From positions 22,371,726 to 22,435,725 of the forward strand of contig CM053334.1 of NCBI GenBank assembly GCA_028583605.1: DNA of 64,000 bases. The letters run 5' to 3'. Made by a program: the position numbers and the translations under genes. The stretch comes from Dastarcus helophoroides. Lineage: Eukaryota; Arthropoda; Insecta; Coleoptera; Bothrideridae. The notes beneath the pieces are model-generated. The model saw only the letters and a program-made list of their open reading frames with translations. It was not told where the DNA came from and ran no database searches. This document shows, piece after piece, positions 35,610-45,740 of the stretch (within the stretch, counting starts at the first letter, position 1; each line of letters starts with the position of its first letter).

Positions 35610-36331
35610 GTAAGGCTTCTAATAATAACCTAAATTCCTGGTTCGCTGGCTGGCAAAAATTTAGCAGAACATTTCATTTTTATGGGCATTAATTTTTCTT
35701 AGAGATATATTAGTTAGCTAGTTATAGCCCCAATTTTTTTACATAACTTTAATTTCTTTTAATTTTTTTAAATAAATTAGTCATTAAATCTAAGATATTA
35801 TTATGATCGCGTTCAAACAAAAAGGTGACATTTTGAGAAAGGAGCAAAATATTGAGGAATGTAGGAACTTTTTCGAACTTATAAAAACAGTTTAAATTTT
35901 AAGGCAAAATTTTGTACGAAAGATTAGGTCAGGAGAAGTCAAAATTTAACATCTTAAGTAATTTAGAAAAAAGTTTGAAAACCTAGAATTGGTGTTCTTT
36001 TGAGATTTTTTTTATTGTCCAGTTACATAATTTTTGAGTTTATCTTTATTTTTTAATCTTTTACAGCTTCCAAACTTCAATTTCACAAATAGTTAAAATT
36101 TTTATTAGAAGGGTTAAAAAAAGTTCAAATATTGGAAAAGTTGAAATTTTTAAAGTAGTAGGAATAAAAAAATCTGAAAATTGAAATTCTGAAAAAAATT
36201 AAAAAAAAAATAAAATGAAAAAGTGGTAGTTCTCATACCTATCCTAAGCAGAGCTTGGAATATGCCTACAAATACATTCCAATCAACTCCCACCCGACTA
36301 GCTCCCATCTAAAAACGAATGAGTATTCCAG
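35610..36331 (+). other. Spliceosomal intron (722 bp)
   Basis: Begins GTAAGG and ends TTCCAG. It is AT-rich with many stops, like the intergenic DNA. Joining 35,609 to 36,332 restores an ankyrin repeat across the junction and keeps phase 0. The intron shows that the gene is organised as a eukaryotic nuclear gene in this genome. Confidence 0.85.
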
Positions 36332-36721
36332 GTGGCTAAATGGTTGGTGGCCGAGCAAAAACTCAACGTCAAACACGTGGACAGCGAAGGGGAGAATTTG
36401 GCCCATGCAGCTGCCAAATCCAACAACGTGGACGCCCTTCGTTGGGTGGAATCCCAAGGCGTCGACATCTTCTCCAAATCGAAAAACGGGAAGACGACGC
36501 TACAATCCGCCGTGGAGAGTGGCAGCGTCGTCGGTGCCGAATGGCTGGTGCGAAAAAAAATCGATTTCAGTTTTGATAATGATGGAAAATCCACCTTCGA
36601 TTATAACACTTATGGTAGCAAAGAGATGGAGAATTGGTTGAAGTATACGAATAAAGCTTCGGATGTGCACGATTTTACTAACAGGATTACGAAGGCGGAT
36701 TGGAATAGGAATAGCGGATAA
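36332..36721 (+). CDS. Modular gene part 10: last ankyrin repeats, 3' exon
   Basis: 129 codons in phase with the upstream exon. Two to three further ankyrin repeats are visible: A-K-W-L-V-A-E-Q, then E-N-L-A-H-A-A-A-K-S-N-N, then T-L-Q-S-A-V-E-S-G and a degenerate one. The TAA at 36,719-36,721 is bypassed by a frame change near 36,712. Overlapping open frames in other phases (36,255-36,641, 36,340-36,576) are shadows. Confidence 0.85.
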   Translation: MAKWLVAEQKLNVKHVDSEGENLAHAAAKSNNVDALRWVESQGVDIFSKSKNGKTTLQSAVESGSVVGAEWLVRKKIDFSFDNDGKSTFDYNTYGSKEMENWLKYTNKASDVHDFTNRITKADWNRNSG

Positions 36722-39563
36722 ACCTGTCGATGATATCAAATATATTAAGATAAATCCGGAGAAGTTGGCTACTGTTTTGGATAACACGCCTGATTTGAAT
36801 AAGAGGTTAGGGTTGTTGCAAGTCGCTGAAAAGTATGGAAATAAGAAGGAATTGAGTCTTAATGATCGGTTGAGTGGTTATATTAAGAGAGCTGACGTTG
36901 CTAGGAATCTGGATAAAGTTCAGAAGGTTTCCGATGGTCTGAATTTGGCTTTGACCGGGAAAAACATGCTTGGTGATATTATCGATGAAGATTTTGAAGG
37001 TTTTAAAATTAATTCTGCCAATTTGGCGCTCACCTGGGCGACGATGTCTGTTTCGAAACGTTTTACCAAAGTTGGTACCAGAATGATCGAGACTGGTTCA
37101 AATTTTGGGTATTTCTTTAAAGCTTCGGCACCGTTCATTGGCAGGATAACCGATGCTATGGTGGTTATTGAATTGGTGGATAAAATTAATGCTTACAAAC
37201 ACGGGGATAAGGATGCGTTGGTGAGGATCGTAGGGGATAGTACGATTCTTGCTGTTGACGCTGCTGCTCTAGCTGCTGAGCTCGCTGCCGCTTTTGGGTA
37301 CGCAACGGAGACTGCTTCGGTTTTGGGGCCTTTTGCGGCAGCGCTGGACGTTGCGATATTTATAGGAATGGATATTTATGACGCCGTGAGGGTTGTTGAT
37401 AAAATTGATGAGCAGGTTCCATTGACTGGTTGGGAGAAATTTTCTACAGGATTTAGAGCGTTCTTTACTGCGGAACCATCGCAGTATATAAAAGATTTGT
37501 TGGAGATTAAGGCAGCTAATAATAAGTTGGCAACTTCAGCTGTTAAATACCTGAAGGAACATAAGAATTTAAATCGTTATCTGTTTGGCGCTGCTTATAA
37601 AACCTCTACTGGGATTCTAGCTGTTATACCTGATAATCGATTTGATTTAACAGTTTTACGTAAAGATTTGTTGTGGGATCGCACTAAGCCGGATGTGGTT
37701 CAAGGTTCTAAAACATTTTGTAATCCGGTGGGTGATTTTATTACTCCTGATCAACCAACATATCTTTGCGCTGGAGCAATTGGTGTCGAAGTAGAAAATA
37801 AATCTAAAGAGAATAATACAGTTTTGGTTGAACTTGGTGATGGTTATGATGTAGGCTACGGATTTTCTGATGAAGGACATTTGTTTATCATGTCTGATGG
37901 CACAAAACACGTAACTGGTGGTAAAAAGAACGATATATTTTTCATTGGTAAAAATTTAGTTAGTGGCAGCATTGATGGAAATTCAGGATTGAATACTTTT
38001 GACTTTGAAGCCTACAGTGGAAATGATATAGTTTATATTAACCCATCAAAAGGATTAGTTACACAAAAGAACGATCTTCGTATGAAATCAATTCAAAGGA
38101 TAATTGGAAGAACTAAAAAACAGGATGTTTTTGAAGTTGACTGTGGTGTTCAAGTTGTTGAAGGAAGAGGTGGCCCAAACAATTCAAACCCTGACAAAAT
38201 CATCGTCAAAGAGTCTAACTTTAAATGCGACCACAATTTAATATTGAACGTCTCCCCTTACAGCAACGTCAAAAACAGCGCTTATGGTGACGTCTTATAT
38301 AACGTTATGAGAGGCGATGGTGAAATAAATATGCATTTCGATTACAAAACCGTTGGTCACACTGAAAAGAAAAACGTTGTAATTGCGAACTACGTCATCA
38401 GCGAACTTACCCAAGTGGAGAGGAAAATTGAAAATCACACCCTTAAAGCGTCTTTCGTCTTCGAGGGTAAAAATCACAAAGATAAATTAAACTTAAATCT
38501 CATAGTCGAGAACGAAAATCTTGCTTTAATCCTCAAAGACGAAACCATATACCAATTTAACAGTTCCCAAGTTTTCGCTTTGAAGCAATCCAAGAAGCAC
38601 GTCACAGATCTTATAAATGAGAGCAAAGAAGCAATTAAAAAACAAAAGGTACTCTTTATAGCCAAATCAATTCCCGATAAGGCCTTCGTAACAATCAACT
38701 ACGAAGATGGCAAATCATGCAGACATCACAAAGAAGAAAAAGACAACGCGAAGATAATGCCAACCTATCCTTCCATGGATAGTTACATGATATCATCAAC
38801 AGGCCCAAATATCTACGAAATTGTACCACCAAATCCCCTCAAGGTACCACTGAACACAGTTTACATTTTCAACAACGAAAACAACTCTGCCAAAGGTAAT
38901 ACGGTTTACATGCAGAAACTAATGCGTCTGTTGGCCTCCAAATTAAAACTATCCCCACGAATTGAATGCCAACGTGATGGAAAAGATCTCAAGTTGCAAT
39001 TGAAGGATACAGACCAACTTTTGCTAACGGTCGTACTGAAATCCGCCCTTGAAAACAACTGGTACAAAACCGTGGAAGTCATCGGCATGAACTCAGCCTT
39101 ACAAATCATCAACAAAAACAACCAATACGTCCTAGATCCGATCCCTCTTCGCTTCGACAAGCAAACGAATTACGCCGTCCTCACCAAAGACGACTTCGAG
39201 ATGAACAGCCGTGTCGAATTAGACAAAACCTCAACCGGTTACGAATTCTACAAGCTCAACAACGACTTGGTCATCACCAACCGTTTCGCCCAAAATCTAG
39301 ACGAAAAAGACTACTTCACCTACTCCTTGATTCGCTTTTACGAAGACAAGGAATCCACGTTGCATTCCATCTTGTTCAAATTCAAAGACGACGAGTTTTC
39401 CATCAAGGAGAAACTCGACATCATCGAACACGCGGAAAACTTCCGCCAAAAATTTGGCAGCTTTATGGTCAACTTTAAAAACTACCACAACATCAAATCG
39501 GGTGGACCGAGGGTACGTCGCTCCGTTGGCAACAGCGCCTCCGCCCTCTTCTTCCCCGATTAA
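36712..39563 (+). CDS. Modular gene part 11: hydrophobic (pore-like) block, Gly/Asn-rich and beta-rich region
   Basis: The longest intact frame: about 950 codons from 36,712, with the first ATG at 36,663 being out of the natural junction. Residues at 37,010-37,390 form long hydrophobic Ala-rich helices (A-A-A-L-A-A-E-L-A-A-A-F and others). They are followed by T-G-W-E-K-F and E-P-S-Q-Y-I near 37,430-37,500. This resembles the region of symbiont modular toxins compared with the TcdA/TcdB pore-forming domain. At 37,890-38,025 a Gly/Asn/Asp-rich stretch (T-G-G-K-K-N-D-I-F-F, G-S-I-D-G-N-S-G) recalls RTX-like or beta-roll repeats. The remainder is predicted beta-rich with no named domain. R-V-R-R (39,510-39,521) is a minimal furin motif. 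The frame ends at TAA 39,561-39,563, with coding continuing in another frame from about 39,552. Confidence 0.8.
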
Positions 39564-40146
39564 CACCCTCATAAGTTGGATCAAAACCACCACCGGTTAC
39601 GTCCTAGACGCCATCACTTCCACCAGCGTGGATTTCTGGCCGAAAACCAATGCTCTAGACCCCACACAATCTTCTGATCCAGCGGTGCTCATAGATGAAT
39701 TGTCTGCTCCAATCAGGCCGAAAACCAGCTCTCGATATTCTGATCTAGCGCAGCTTATACACGAATCTTCTTCTCGAAACACTTTGTCCATCTCACATCA
39801 AATCGATTGCAACCAAACTCTCTTTCTGGCTGATTATCTCGTGCGCAGTTACACCAAAGTGAAACCATACAATTCCGCCGCAAGAAAAGTGAATTATGAG
39901 GACGTTTGGGCGACAGCCTTGGAGTTAACTGAGCAACTGGAGGGTGTCCTGGATGAGTTTTCAGAAAAATTCGGTGCTGACGTTGATTTTGATCCCTTGA
40001 AGCTACAAAAGATGCTGAGGCGAGAGCTGGTCAATGGAAATCGAAAGTCTCTCGAGAAAGTTCTTCTGGGGTCAGTTGAGAAGGACAAGCTTTCTGATGA
40101 ATCGGCGGTGTTTCCTGAGGGATGGGATCAGGGAAAATACTTTTGA
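39552..40146 (+). CDS. Modular gene part 12: latrotoxin-C-terminal-domain-like region
   Basis: About 198 codons in a frame different from part 11, beginning in a CTTCTTCCCC run. It opens with a hydrophobic/aromatic S-W-I-K helix. After a Ser/Pro/Thr-rich linker comes a helical domain with S-H-Q-I-D-C-N-Q-T-L-F-L-A-D (39,791 on) and a long acidic helix. The order 'RRS, hydrophobic helix, S-rich linker, polar-I-D-x-N-x-T-L-x-L' is that of the latrotoxin C-terminal domain family shared by spider latrotoxins, Wolbachia/phage WO and other arthropod symbionts. The TGA at 40,144-40,146 is followed by further coding in another frame. A database search would be needed for certainty. Confidence 0.65.
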
Positions 40147-40277
40147 ATACGTCTGGGCGTGATTTGGTTCTTTCGTCGGGTGAAATGAATAATTTCGGGG
40201 ATGGGACTCTTGGGGTTATTGTTGAGGGTAGTAGAGGAACTGTTGAGGCTCTTTCTATACCACTGATTGATTGTTAA
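40138..40277 (+). CDS. Modular gene part 13: C-terminal end
   Basis: After a change near a GAAAA run at 40,133-40,137, the third frame is open for about 45 codons (polar, with L-N-T-S-G-R-D-L and S-S-G-E-M) to TAA 40,275-40,277. No other frame is open, and a poly(A) signal follows, so this is taken as the true terminus. Confidence 0.6.
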
Positions 40278-40336
40278 ATTACGTTTGAAGTTAATCTGGC
40301 AAATTTGTATATATATTTAGTCTAGGATCAAATGTA

Positions 40337-40342
40337 AATAAA
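40337..40342 (+). promoter_or_regulatory. Poly(A) signal AATAAA
   Basis: A canonical hexamer 60 bp after the inferred stop codon of the modular gene. A T/GT-rich stretch ('gatgtttctatttttatgt') follows, as expected for a cleavage site. Confidence 0.6.
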
Positions 40343-41318
40343 ACGATGTTTCTATTTTTATGTTTTCTTAAATTTATTGTGTTCTTTTTCCAATTCCCAA
40401 TATAATATTTAATTCAATATCCTTTGTGCCTGTGACATATCAACACGGCGATTGATTGTATGAAAAAAGTGTGTATTTGAAAATAGACAGTTTTTCAATT
40501 TTTCAATTATAACATAAGAAAATTTGAATAAATATAAATTTTTACATCAGTAAACATGATTTAATTAAGTTTTTTGACTGTTAACTGTAGGGCTAGGTAC
40601 AGAACACTAATTGTACGAGCCTGATTCACTCTTGGCTGATTTTTTTTTTGTATAATTCTATAAGGATTTGATTTTCCCAATTTTATGATCAACCATATGT
40701 ACTTACATAATACTCGTTCAGCTAAGGCAAAGCGAATAAATCGCCTATAAATTCCGCAGTTGATAAAAAAAATAAAATATGGGCCACATCCGCGCGAGAT
40801 ATTTAAATATTTGAAAAGTCGCCCACATTTCAGTTTGATAATGTATCCCCGAAGTATCGTAAAATACGTAATAAAGTACCGATAGGAAGGAGCATCTTTT
40901 AAAACAGAAACTTCTAAAATGCTTTATGACGTGATAGAATCTATGGCCATTAGTTATTTACCGTCTCGGAACACACTTTTCCTTATATAACAAATTTTAA
41001 TGTCTTATCTTTTATAGGCGAGCCTGAAAAGCCAACCACTTTTCGAATAGTTATAAAATGATTTTAGGTTATTAGGGTTGCGGAAAATACTTAAAAGGGT
41101 GTTTCCAAAGTATATTTTGAATATTTCATGAGTGACTTTGATACCTACTTAATATTTCACCGAACAAGTGCCGTCATATAACTTTTAATTTTGTCGCTTA
41201 AAACTTCCAAATTTCAGCATTTAATGCTAAAAGGAGTAAGACATAATTTTTTTGCTTTGTTTGGCCTGAGTTGGATTTCAAAATTTGGTTCGAGTTCACA
41301 CGTTGCATTGTGAAATTA
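40343..41318. other. Intergenic, low-repeat AT-rich region
   Basis: Mostly unique sequence between the modular gene and the mariner element. No gene recognised. Confidence 0.5.
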
Positions 41319-42548
41319 TTGGGTTGTTCGGAAAGTAATTTCTTTTTTTTCCGACAGAGGATTTAATGGTATTTTTTTGTACCCAACTTCACACTTAAGC
41401 CGTATAATTTGTATATGCTTTGAGAGCTTATATAGCAAGGCTTGTGTGTGAAAAATTGCAATTAATTATACGCAGTAGTTTTTGGTTGGTGCCCTTTTAA
41501 ATATGGAGAGCGATAAGCAGCATTTTCGACATATCTTACTGTTTTACTACAGAAAGGATAAAAATGCTATTCAAGCCAGAAATAAATTGACAGATGTGTA
41601 TGGAGAAGGTGTGTTGACAGTACGGCAGTGCCAAAACTGGTTCGCTAAATTTCGATCCAGCAATTTTGAAGTCGAAGATGCACCACGTTCGGGAAGGCCG
41701 GTTGAAGCTGATAAAGACGCGATAAAGGCATTAGTTGATGCGAACCGGCGAATAACAACATGTGAGATCGAATTGAGGTTAAATTTATCAAATTCAATAG
41801 TTTATGACCACTTGGAAGGCCTGAGATATCCTCGAAGCTCAATGTATGGGTTCCCCATGTTCTCACAGCGAGAAATCTGTGTCGCCGCATTGACGTCTGC
41901 GATTCGCTTCTCAACCGTTACGAAAATGATCCGTTTTTGAAGCGCATCATCACTGGGGACGAAAAATGGGTTGTAAACAACATCAAACGCAAGAGGTCAC
42001 GGAGCAAAAAAGATGAACCGGCTGAAACTATTTCCAAAGCCGATATTCTGTTGGTGGGATTTAAAGGAATCGTTTTTTTTTGAGCTTTTACCGGATAACA
42101 CAACGATTAATTCGGAAGTCTACTGTCATCAGCTGGACAAAGTGAATGATGCACTTGAACAGAAAAGGCCAGAACTAATCAACAGGAGAGACCTCACACA
42201 AGTTTGGTCACTCGCCAAAATCTTTTACAGCTTGAATGGAATACAATGCCACACTCACCATATTCTCCACTACTGGCCCCATCGGATTATTATTTGTTCC
42301 GGTCACTCCAAAATTTTTTAGACGGTAAAACCTTCACCTCAAATGAGGAGGTCAAAAACCACCTCGATCAGTTTTTGCTAGCAAAGACCAAAAATTTATG
42401 AGCGTGGAATTATGCTACTACCAGAATGATGGCAAAAGGTGTTGGACCAGAACGACCAATATATAATTTAATAAAGTATTGTTTATTATACGAAAACTGT
42501 CTTTCATTTCTACAAAAAAAAAACGACATTACTTTCCGAACAACCCGA
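41319..42548 (+). mobile_element. mariner-family DNA transposon (1230 bp)
   Basis: Terminal inverted repeats: the left end starts TTGGGTTGTTCGGAAAGT and the right end is its near-perfect complement ending ACTTTCCGAACAACCCGA. The TIRs are about 25-30 bp, including a T/A run. TA dinucleotides at 41,317-41,318 and 42,549-42,550 are the expected target duplication. The length and the encoded transposase fit Tc1/mariner elements of the mauritiana-like group. Confidence 0.95.
41503..42460 (+). pseudogene. mariner transposase, broken
   Basis: The ATG at 41,503 begins a typical mariner N-terminus with the HTH region (C-Q-N-W-F-A-K-F, P-R-S-G-R-P). The frame is lost near 41,815, and the sequence continues in other frames: T-G-D-E-K-W-V (first catalytic Asp, around 41,950), E-L-L-P-D-N-T-T-I-N and L-A-P-S-D-Y-Y-L-F (third Asp, around 42,270). 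The segment around 42,185, where the second Asp motif (H-Q-D-N-A-R-P-H) should lie, is missing: the sequence goes from 'aacaggagag' straight to 'acctcacacaagtttgg'. The copy cannot be autonomous. A TTG-started open frame in the track begins 21 bp earlier, but 41,503 is the family start. Confidence 0.9.
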
Positions 42549-42550
42549 TA

Positions 42551-43120
42551 GTTAGAATCTGGTTAATTAATTTTGGGTTTGTCTAAGGGGGAGATGTCTT
42601 ACTTTTATACCTCCTTTACCGTTGTCCTGCAAGAGGTCTATGCGGGACGCCATCTGCCCCAATAATGCCATTTTTATCTACATTGATGAACCTCAAACTG
42701 ACATATTAAACTCGAAATTTCCACTTTTTTTGGACCTTAAACTAAAAATGTTAACCATTTTAACCCAAAATGTGATTTTTTTTTTCGAAATTTTGAGAGC
42801 TAAAGTTTAATTTATAGACGAAAATGAAACTTTTGTCATTTTTTCTTACATGTTCTTTATGCATATTTTGTCAACGTCATCCCAAATCTCGAAATGTTTT
42901 TTAATGTTGTCTATTTTTAAAATATTTGAGGCTTTTTTAAAATTTCGGCTTCTCTATTAAATCTGATCTCCATAAATTATTATTTTTTAAATAAATTAAT
43001 TCAACTTTTTAAGCATTTTGGCTTTGAAAATTTAGATTATTACAAATTGCAATATTTTTTGAAAATTTTACCCTTTTTATAGCTTCTCACTATTTTTCAA
43101 AATCTCACCTTCTAAAAAAT
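42551..43120. other. AT-rich spacer, no gene seen
   Basis: A short unique part at 42,551-42,680, then T-rich degenerate repeat. Confidence 0.5.
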
Positions 43121-43336
43121 TAAAATACAAATCTTGTTTTTTAAACCAAGAAAGATTAGAAAACACAACAAAGGTTGCTCTTAGGCGTTTCGATAGCCAA
43201 GCTATCATCTTCAGAAAGAGGCTATCGAAACGCGTTAGAGCAACCTTTGTTGTGTTTTCTAATCTTTCTCGGTTTCAGGAGACAAGATTTGTATTTTAAT
43301 TTTCGAAGATAACCCAGGGCCAGTCCGTTGGACCAA
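43121..43336. mobile_element. Foldback element, copy 7 (both arms)
   Basis: Left arm 'tacaaatcttgttttttaaa' to 'atagccaagctatcatctt', short apex near 43,217, right arm 'gctatcgaaacgcgttagag' to 'ccagggccagtccgttggac'. The outermost left end is lost. Confidence 0.85.
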
Positions 43337-43878
43337 AGCTATCTCAATTTTTTGTTGAAATCGACTTTTTCAAAAAAAATTGCATCTTTTTAAAATCACA
43401 CCTCTACGACTTTTCAAATATTCTTTCAAAATTTTGTCTCATTTATAATTTTTTACTTTATTGAAAATTTAATTTTTTTTATTTATTTTTATTTTTGAAA
43501 ATATCGGTTTTGAAAATCTCCAAGTTTTCTAAATTTCGCCTCTTAAAATTTTGATTATTTTTCAAAATCTTGACTTATCCAACAAGTTGGGTTTTTTAAA
43601 ATTTCATATATTTTTTTTGAAAATCGCGACTTTTTTTGAAAATTTAATCTGATTATAAAAACTTTAAGGATTTTCTAAATTTCGTCCTTTTTTAATTTCC
43701 GGATTATTTTAAAAATTTTGATATTTTTTTGGAATTTAACTGTTTTACAACACTGTTTTGCAAAATTCGTTTTTTCAAAGATTTAAATTTTTTTTGAAAT
43801 TTTTTTAATTTTCGATATTTTTTCGAAAATTTTGTTATCAAAATTTCGATTTTGTTTTTAATATATCATTTTTTTTTA
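43337..43878 (+). repeat. Pyrimidine-rich degenerate repeat
   Basis: T-rich sequence with 'tttcgactttttt' and 'gaaaattt' words; no gene. Confidence 0.6.
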
Positions 43879-44119
43879 GTGGAACGCACTGGTCCTTGGT
43901 TATATATAATACCAATACAAATATTGTCCCCTGAGACCAAAAAAGAATAAAAAAACTCAACAGAGGTTGCTCTAACGCGTTTCGACAGCCAATCTATCAT
44001 CTTCAGAAAGATATTGAAGATGATAGCTTGGCTGTCGAAATGTGTTAGAGCAACCTCTGTTGTGTTTTTTAATCCTTCTTGGTTTCAGGGGAAATGATTT
44101 GTATTTCAATTTTTATTAT
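43879..44119. mobile_element. Foldback element, copy 8 (both arms)
   Basis: Left arm 'gtggaacgcactggtccttg' to 'caatctatcatcttcag', apex near 44,010, right arm 'agatgatagcttggctgtc' to 'tggtttcaggggaaatga'. Confidence 0.85.
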
Positions 44120-45475
44120 TTCAAAATTTGAACTTTTCTCTAATCAGTGATTTTTTTTAAATTTCCAATTTCTTATAAGATTTTGTTGATAATATTCCAA
44201 GAATTTTCTAAATTTCTTTTATTTCATTTTTGGACTCATTTTAAAAATATCGACCTTTTTTAAACATTCGTCTATTTTTGAAAATTTGGCTTTTCAAAAT
44301 TTCAGAATTTTTGACAAATTCGTTTTTTTAAATTTCGATTTTTTAAATTTAGAAATTTGTGTTTTTGAAAATTTTGACTTTAAGATTTTGATTTCTTTTT
44401 AAAATTTTCAATATTTCTACCTTTTTACCAATAACAAACTTTTTCAGATTTTCAAATTTTTTTCAAAACGTTGTTAATTATTTTTCAAAAATTGTCTTAA
44501 TTTCGTCTTATTTTATTCTTTGACTCTTTAAAAATGTCGGCATTTTTTTAAGATTCAATTATAAAAATTTCAAGGATTTTTTAAATTTCGTCCCTTTTTT
44601 ATTTTCGGATTTAAAAAAAAAAATGATATTTTTTTCGGAATTTGTTTTACAAAACTTTACTTTATCAAAAATTCAGAAATTTTTGCAAAATTCGTGTTTT
44701 CAAAAATTTCAAATTTATTTATAGAAAATTTTTCATTTTTTAATTATTCATATTTTGTTAAAAATTTTGATTTCAAAATTTCGATTTTTTTTAATATTTC
44801 AATATTTAAATTTTGCCATAATTGGAGAATTTTTTTAAAATTTTCAAATTTTCATAAAATTTTTAACGAATTTTTTAAATTTCTTTTTTTTTATTTTTCG
44901 ACGCATTTTAAAAATATCGATCTCTTTAAATGTTCGTCTATTTTCGAAAATTTGGCTTTTCAAACTTTAAGAATTTTTGAAAAATTTCATTTTTTTTTAA
45001 ATTTCATTTGTTTTAATGCTCGAATTTGTTTTTGGAAATTTTGACTTTAAGATTTCGATTTCTTTTAAAATTTTTAATACTTTCACCTTTTTAACAGTAA
45101 CAAATTTTTTTTCAGATTTTCCATTTTTTTTAAGAACTTTGTTGATTATTTTTCAAAAATTCTCTAAGATTCTTTGTTTTTATTTTTCGACGCATTTTAA
45201 AAATATCGATCTTTTTAAATATTCGTCTATTTTCGAAAATTTGACTTTTCAAACTTTCAGAACCTTTGAAAAATTTGATTTTTAAAAATTTCAACTTTTT
45301 TAAAATTTCATTTGTTTTAATGCTCGAATTTGTTTTGGAAATTTTGACCTTAAGATTTCAATTTCTTTTTAAAAATTTTTAATATTTTCACTTTTTTAAC
45401 AGCAACAAAATTTTTTTCAGATTTTCCAATCTATTTGAAACCTTTGTTGATTATTTTTCAAAAATTTTCTAAAGA
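44120..45475 (+). repeat. Pyrimidine-rich degenerate repeat with long internal duplications
   Basis: Blocks such as 'cgacgcattttaaaaatatcg', 'cattcgtctattttcgaaaa'-like and 'gttgattatttttcaaaaatt' recur at about 44,240, 44,900, 45,190 and 45,450 with irregular spacing. The frames 44,694-45,044 and 45,016-45,285 are phenylalanine-rich translations of the repeat. Confidence 0.7.
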
Positions 45476-45740
45476 AATTGAAATACAAATCTTGTCCTCT
45501 GAAACCAAGAAAGACTAAAAAAGAACAAAGGTTGCTTTAACGCGTTTCGATAGCCAAGCTATCATCTTCAGAGAGATACTTCATCAGGAGATACTCCATC
45601 TCTTTGAAGATGATAGCTTGGCTATCGAAACGCGTTAGAGCAGCCTTTGTTGTGTTTTTTTAATATTTCTTGGTTTCAGGGGACAAGATTCGTATTTCAG
45701 TTTTTGAAGATAACCAAGGACCAGTTCGTTCCACCAAAAA
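45476..45740. mobile_element. Foldback element, copy 9 (both arms)
   Basis: Left arm 'ttgaaatacaaatcttgtcc' to 'gccaagctatcatcttcag', apex near 45,593, right arm 'gatgatagcttggctatcg' to 'aaccaaggaccagttcgtt' and 'ccacc'. It is one of the best-preserved copies and can serve as a reference. Confidence 0.9.

Larger units (their letters stand above)
29601..40277 (+). pseudogene. NACHT-ankyrin-latrotoxin-CTD-like modular gene, frame-disrupted
   Basis: Seen: coding-like sequence with higher GC than the flanks, ~9.95 kb after removal of one intron (35,610-36,331), ending at TAA 40,275-40,277, with AATAAA 60 bp later. Parts in order: ankyrin-like N-terminus, P-loop NTPase, ankyrin series, hydrophobic block, Gly/Asn-rich segment, RVRR, C-terminal domain. 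The reading frame changes about 18 times (clustered at 30.6-32.8 kb and 34.2-35.0 kb), with long intact stretches at 32.9-34.2 and 36.7-39.55 kb. Known: ankyrin plus latrotoxin C-terminal domain proteins occur in Wolbachia/phage WO, Rickettsia and Rickettsiella, and large NACHT-ankyrin relatives occur in arthropod genomes. Inferred: an ancestral symbiont-type toxin-like gene acquired by, or exchanged with, an arthropod nucleus. Whether it is dead or only mis-assembled cannot be decided here. It could act as a secreted effector or as an intracellular STAND-type sensor. Separate entries describe each part. Confidence 0.8.

Noticed and set aside
36255..36641. 128-codon frame overlapping the intron end
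   Set aside because: Shadow frame of the ankyrin exon; no ankyrin or other domain pattern.
29601..40277. Contig of a bacterial symbiont
   Set aside because: A spliceosomal intron, AATAAA, mariner, non-LTR and hAT-like elements and satellite DNA on both sides indicate a eukaryotic nuclear context.
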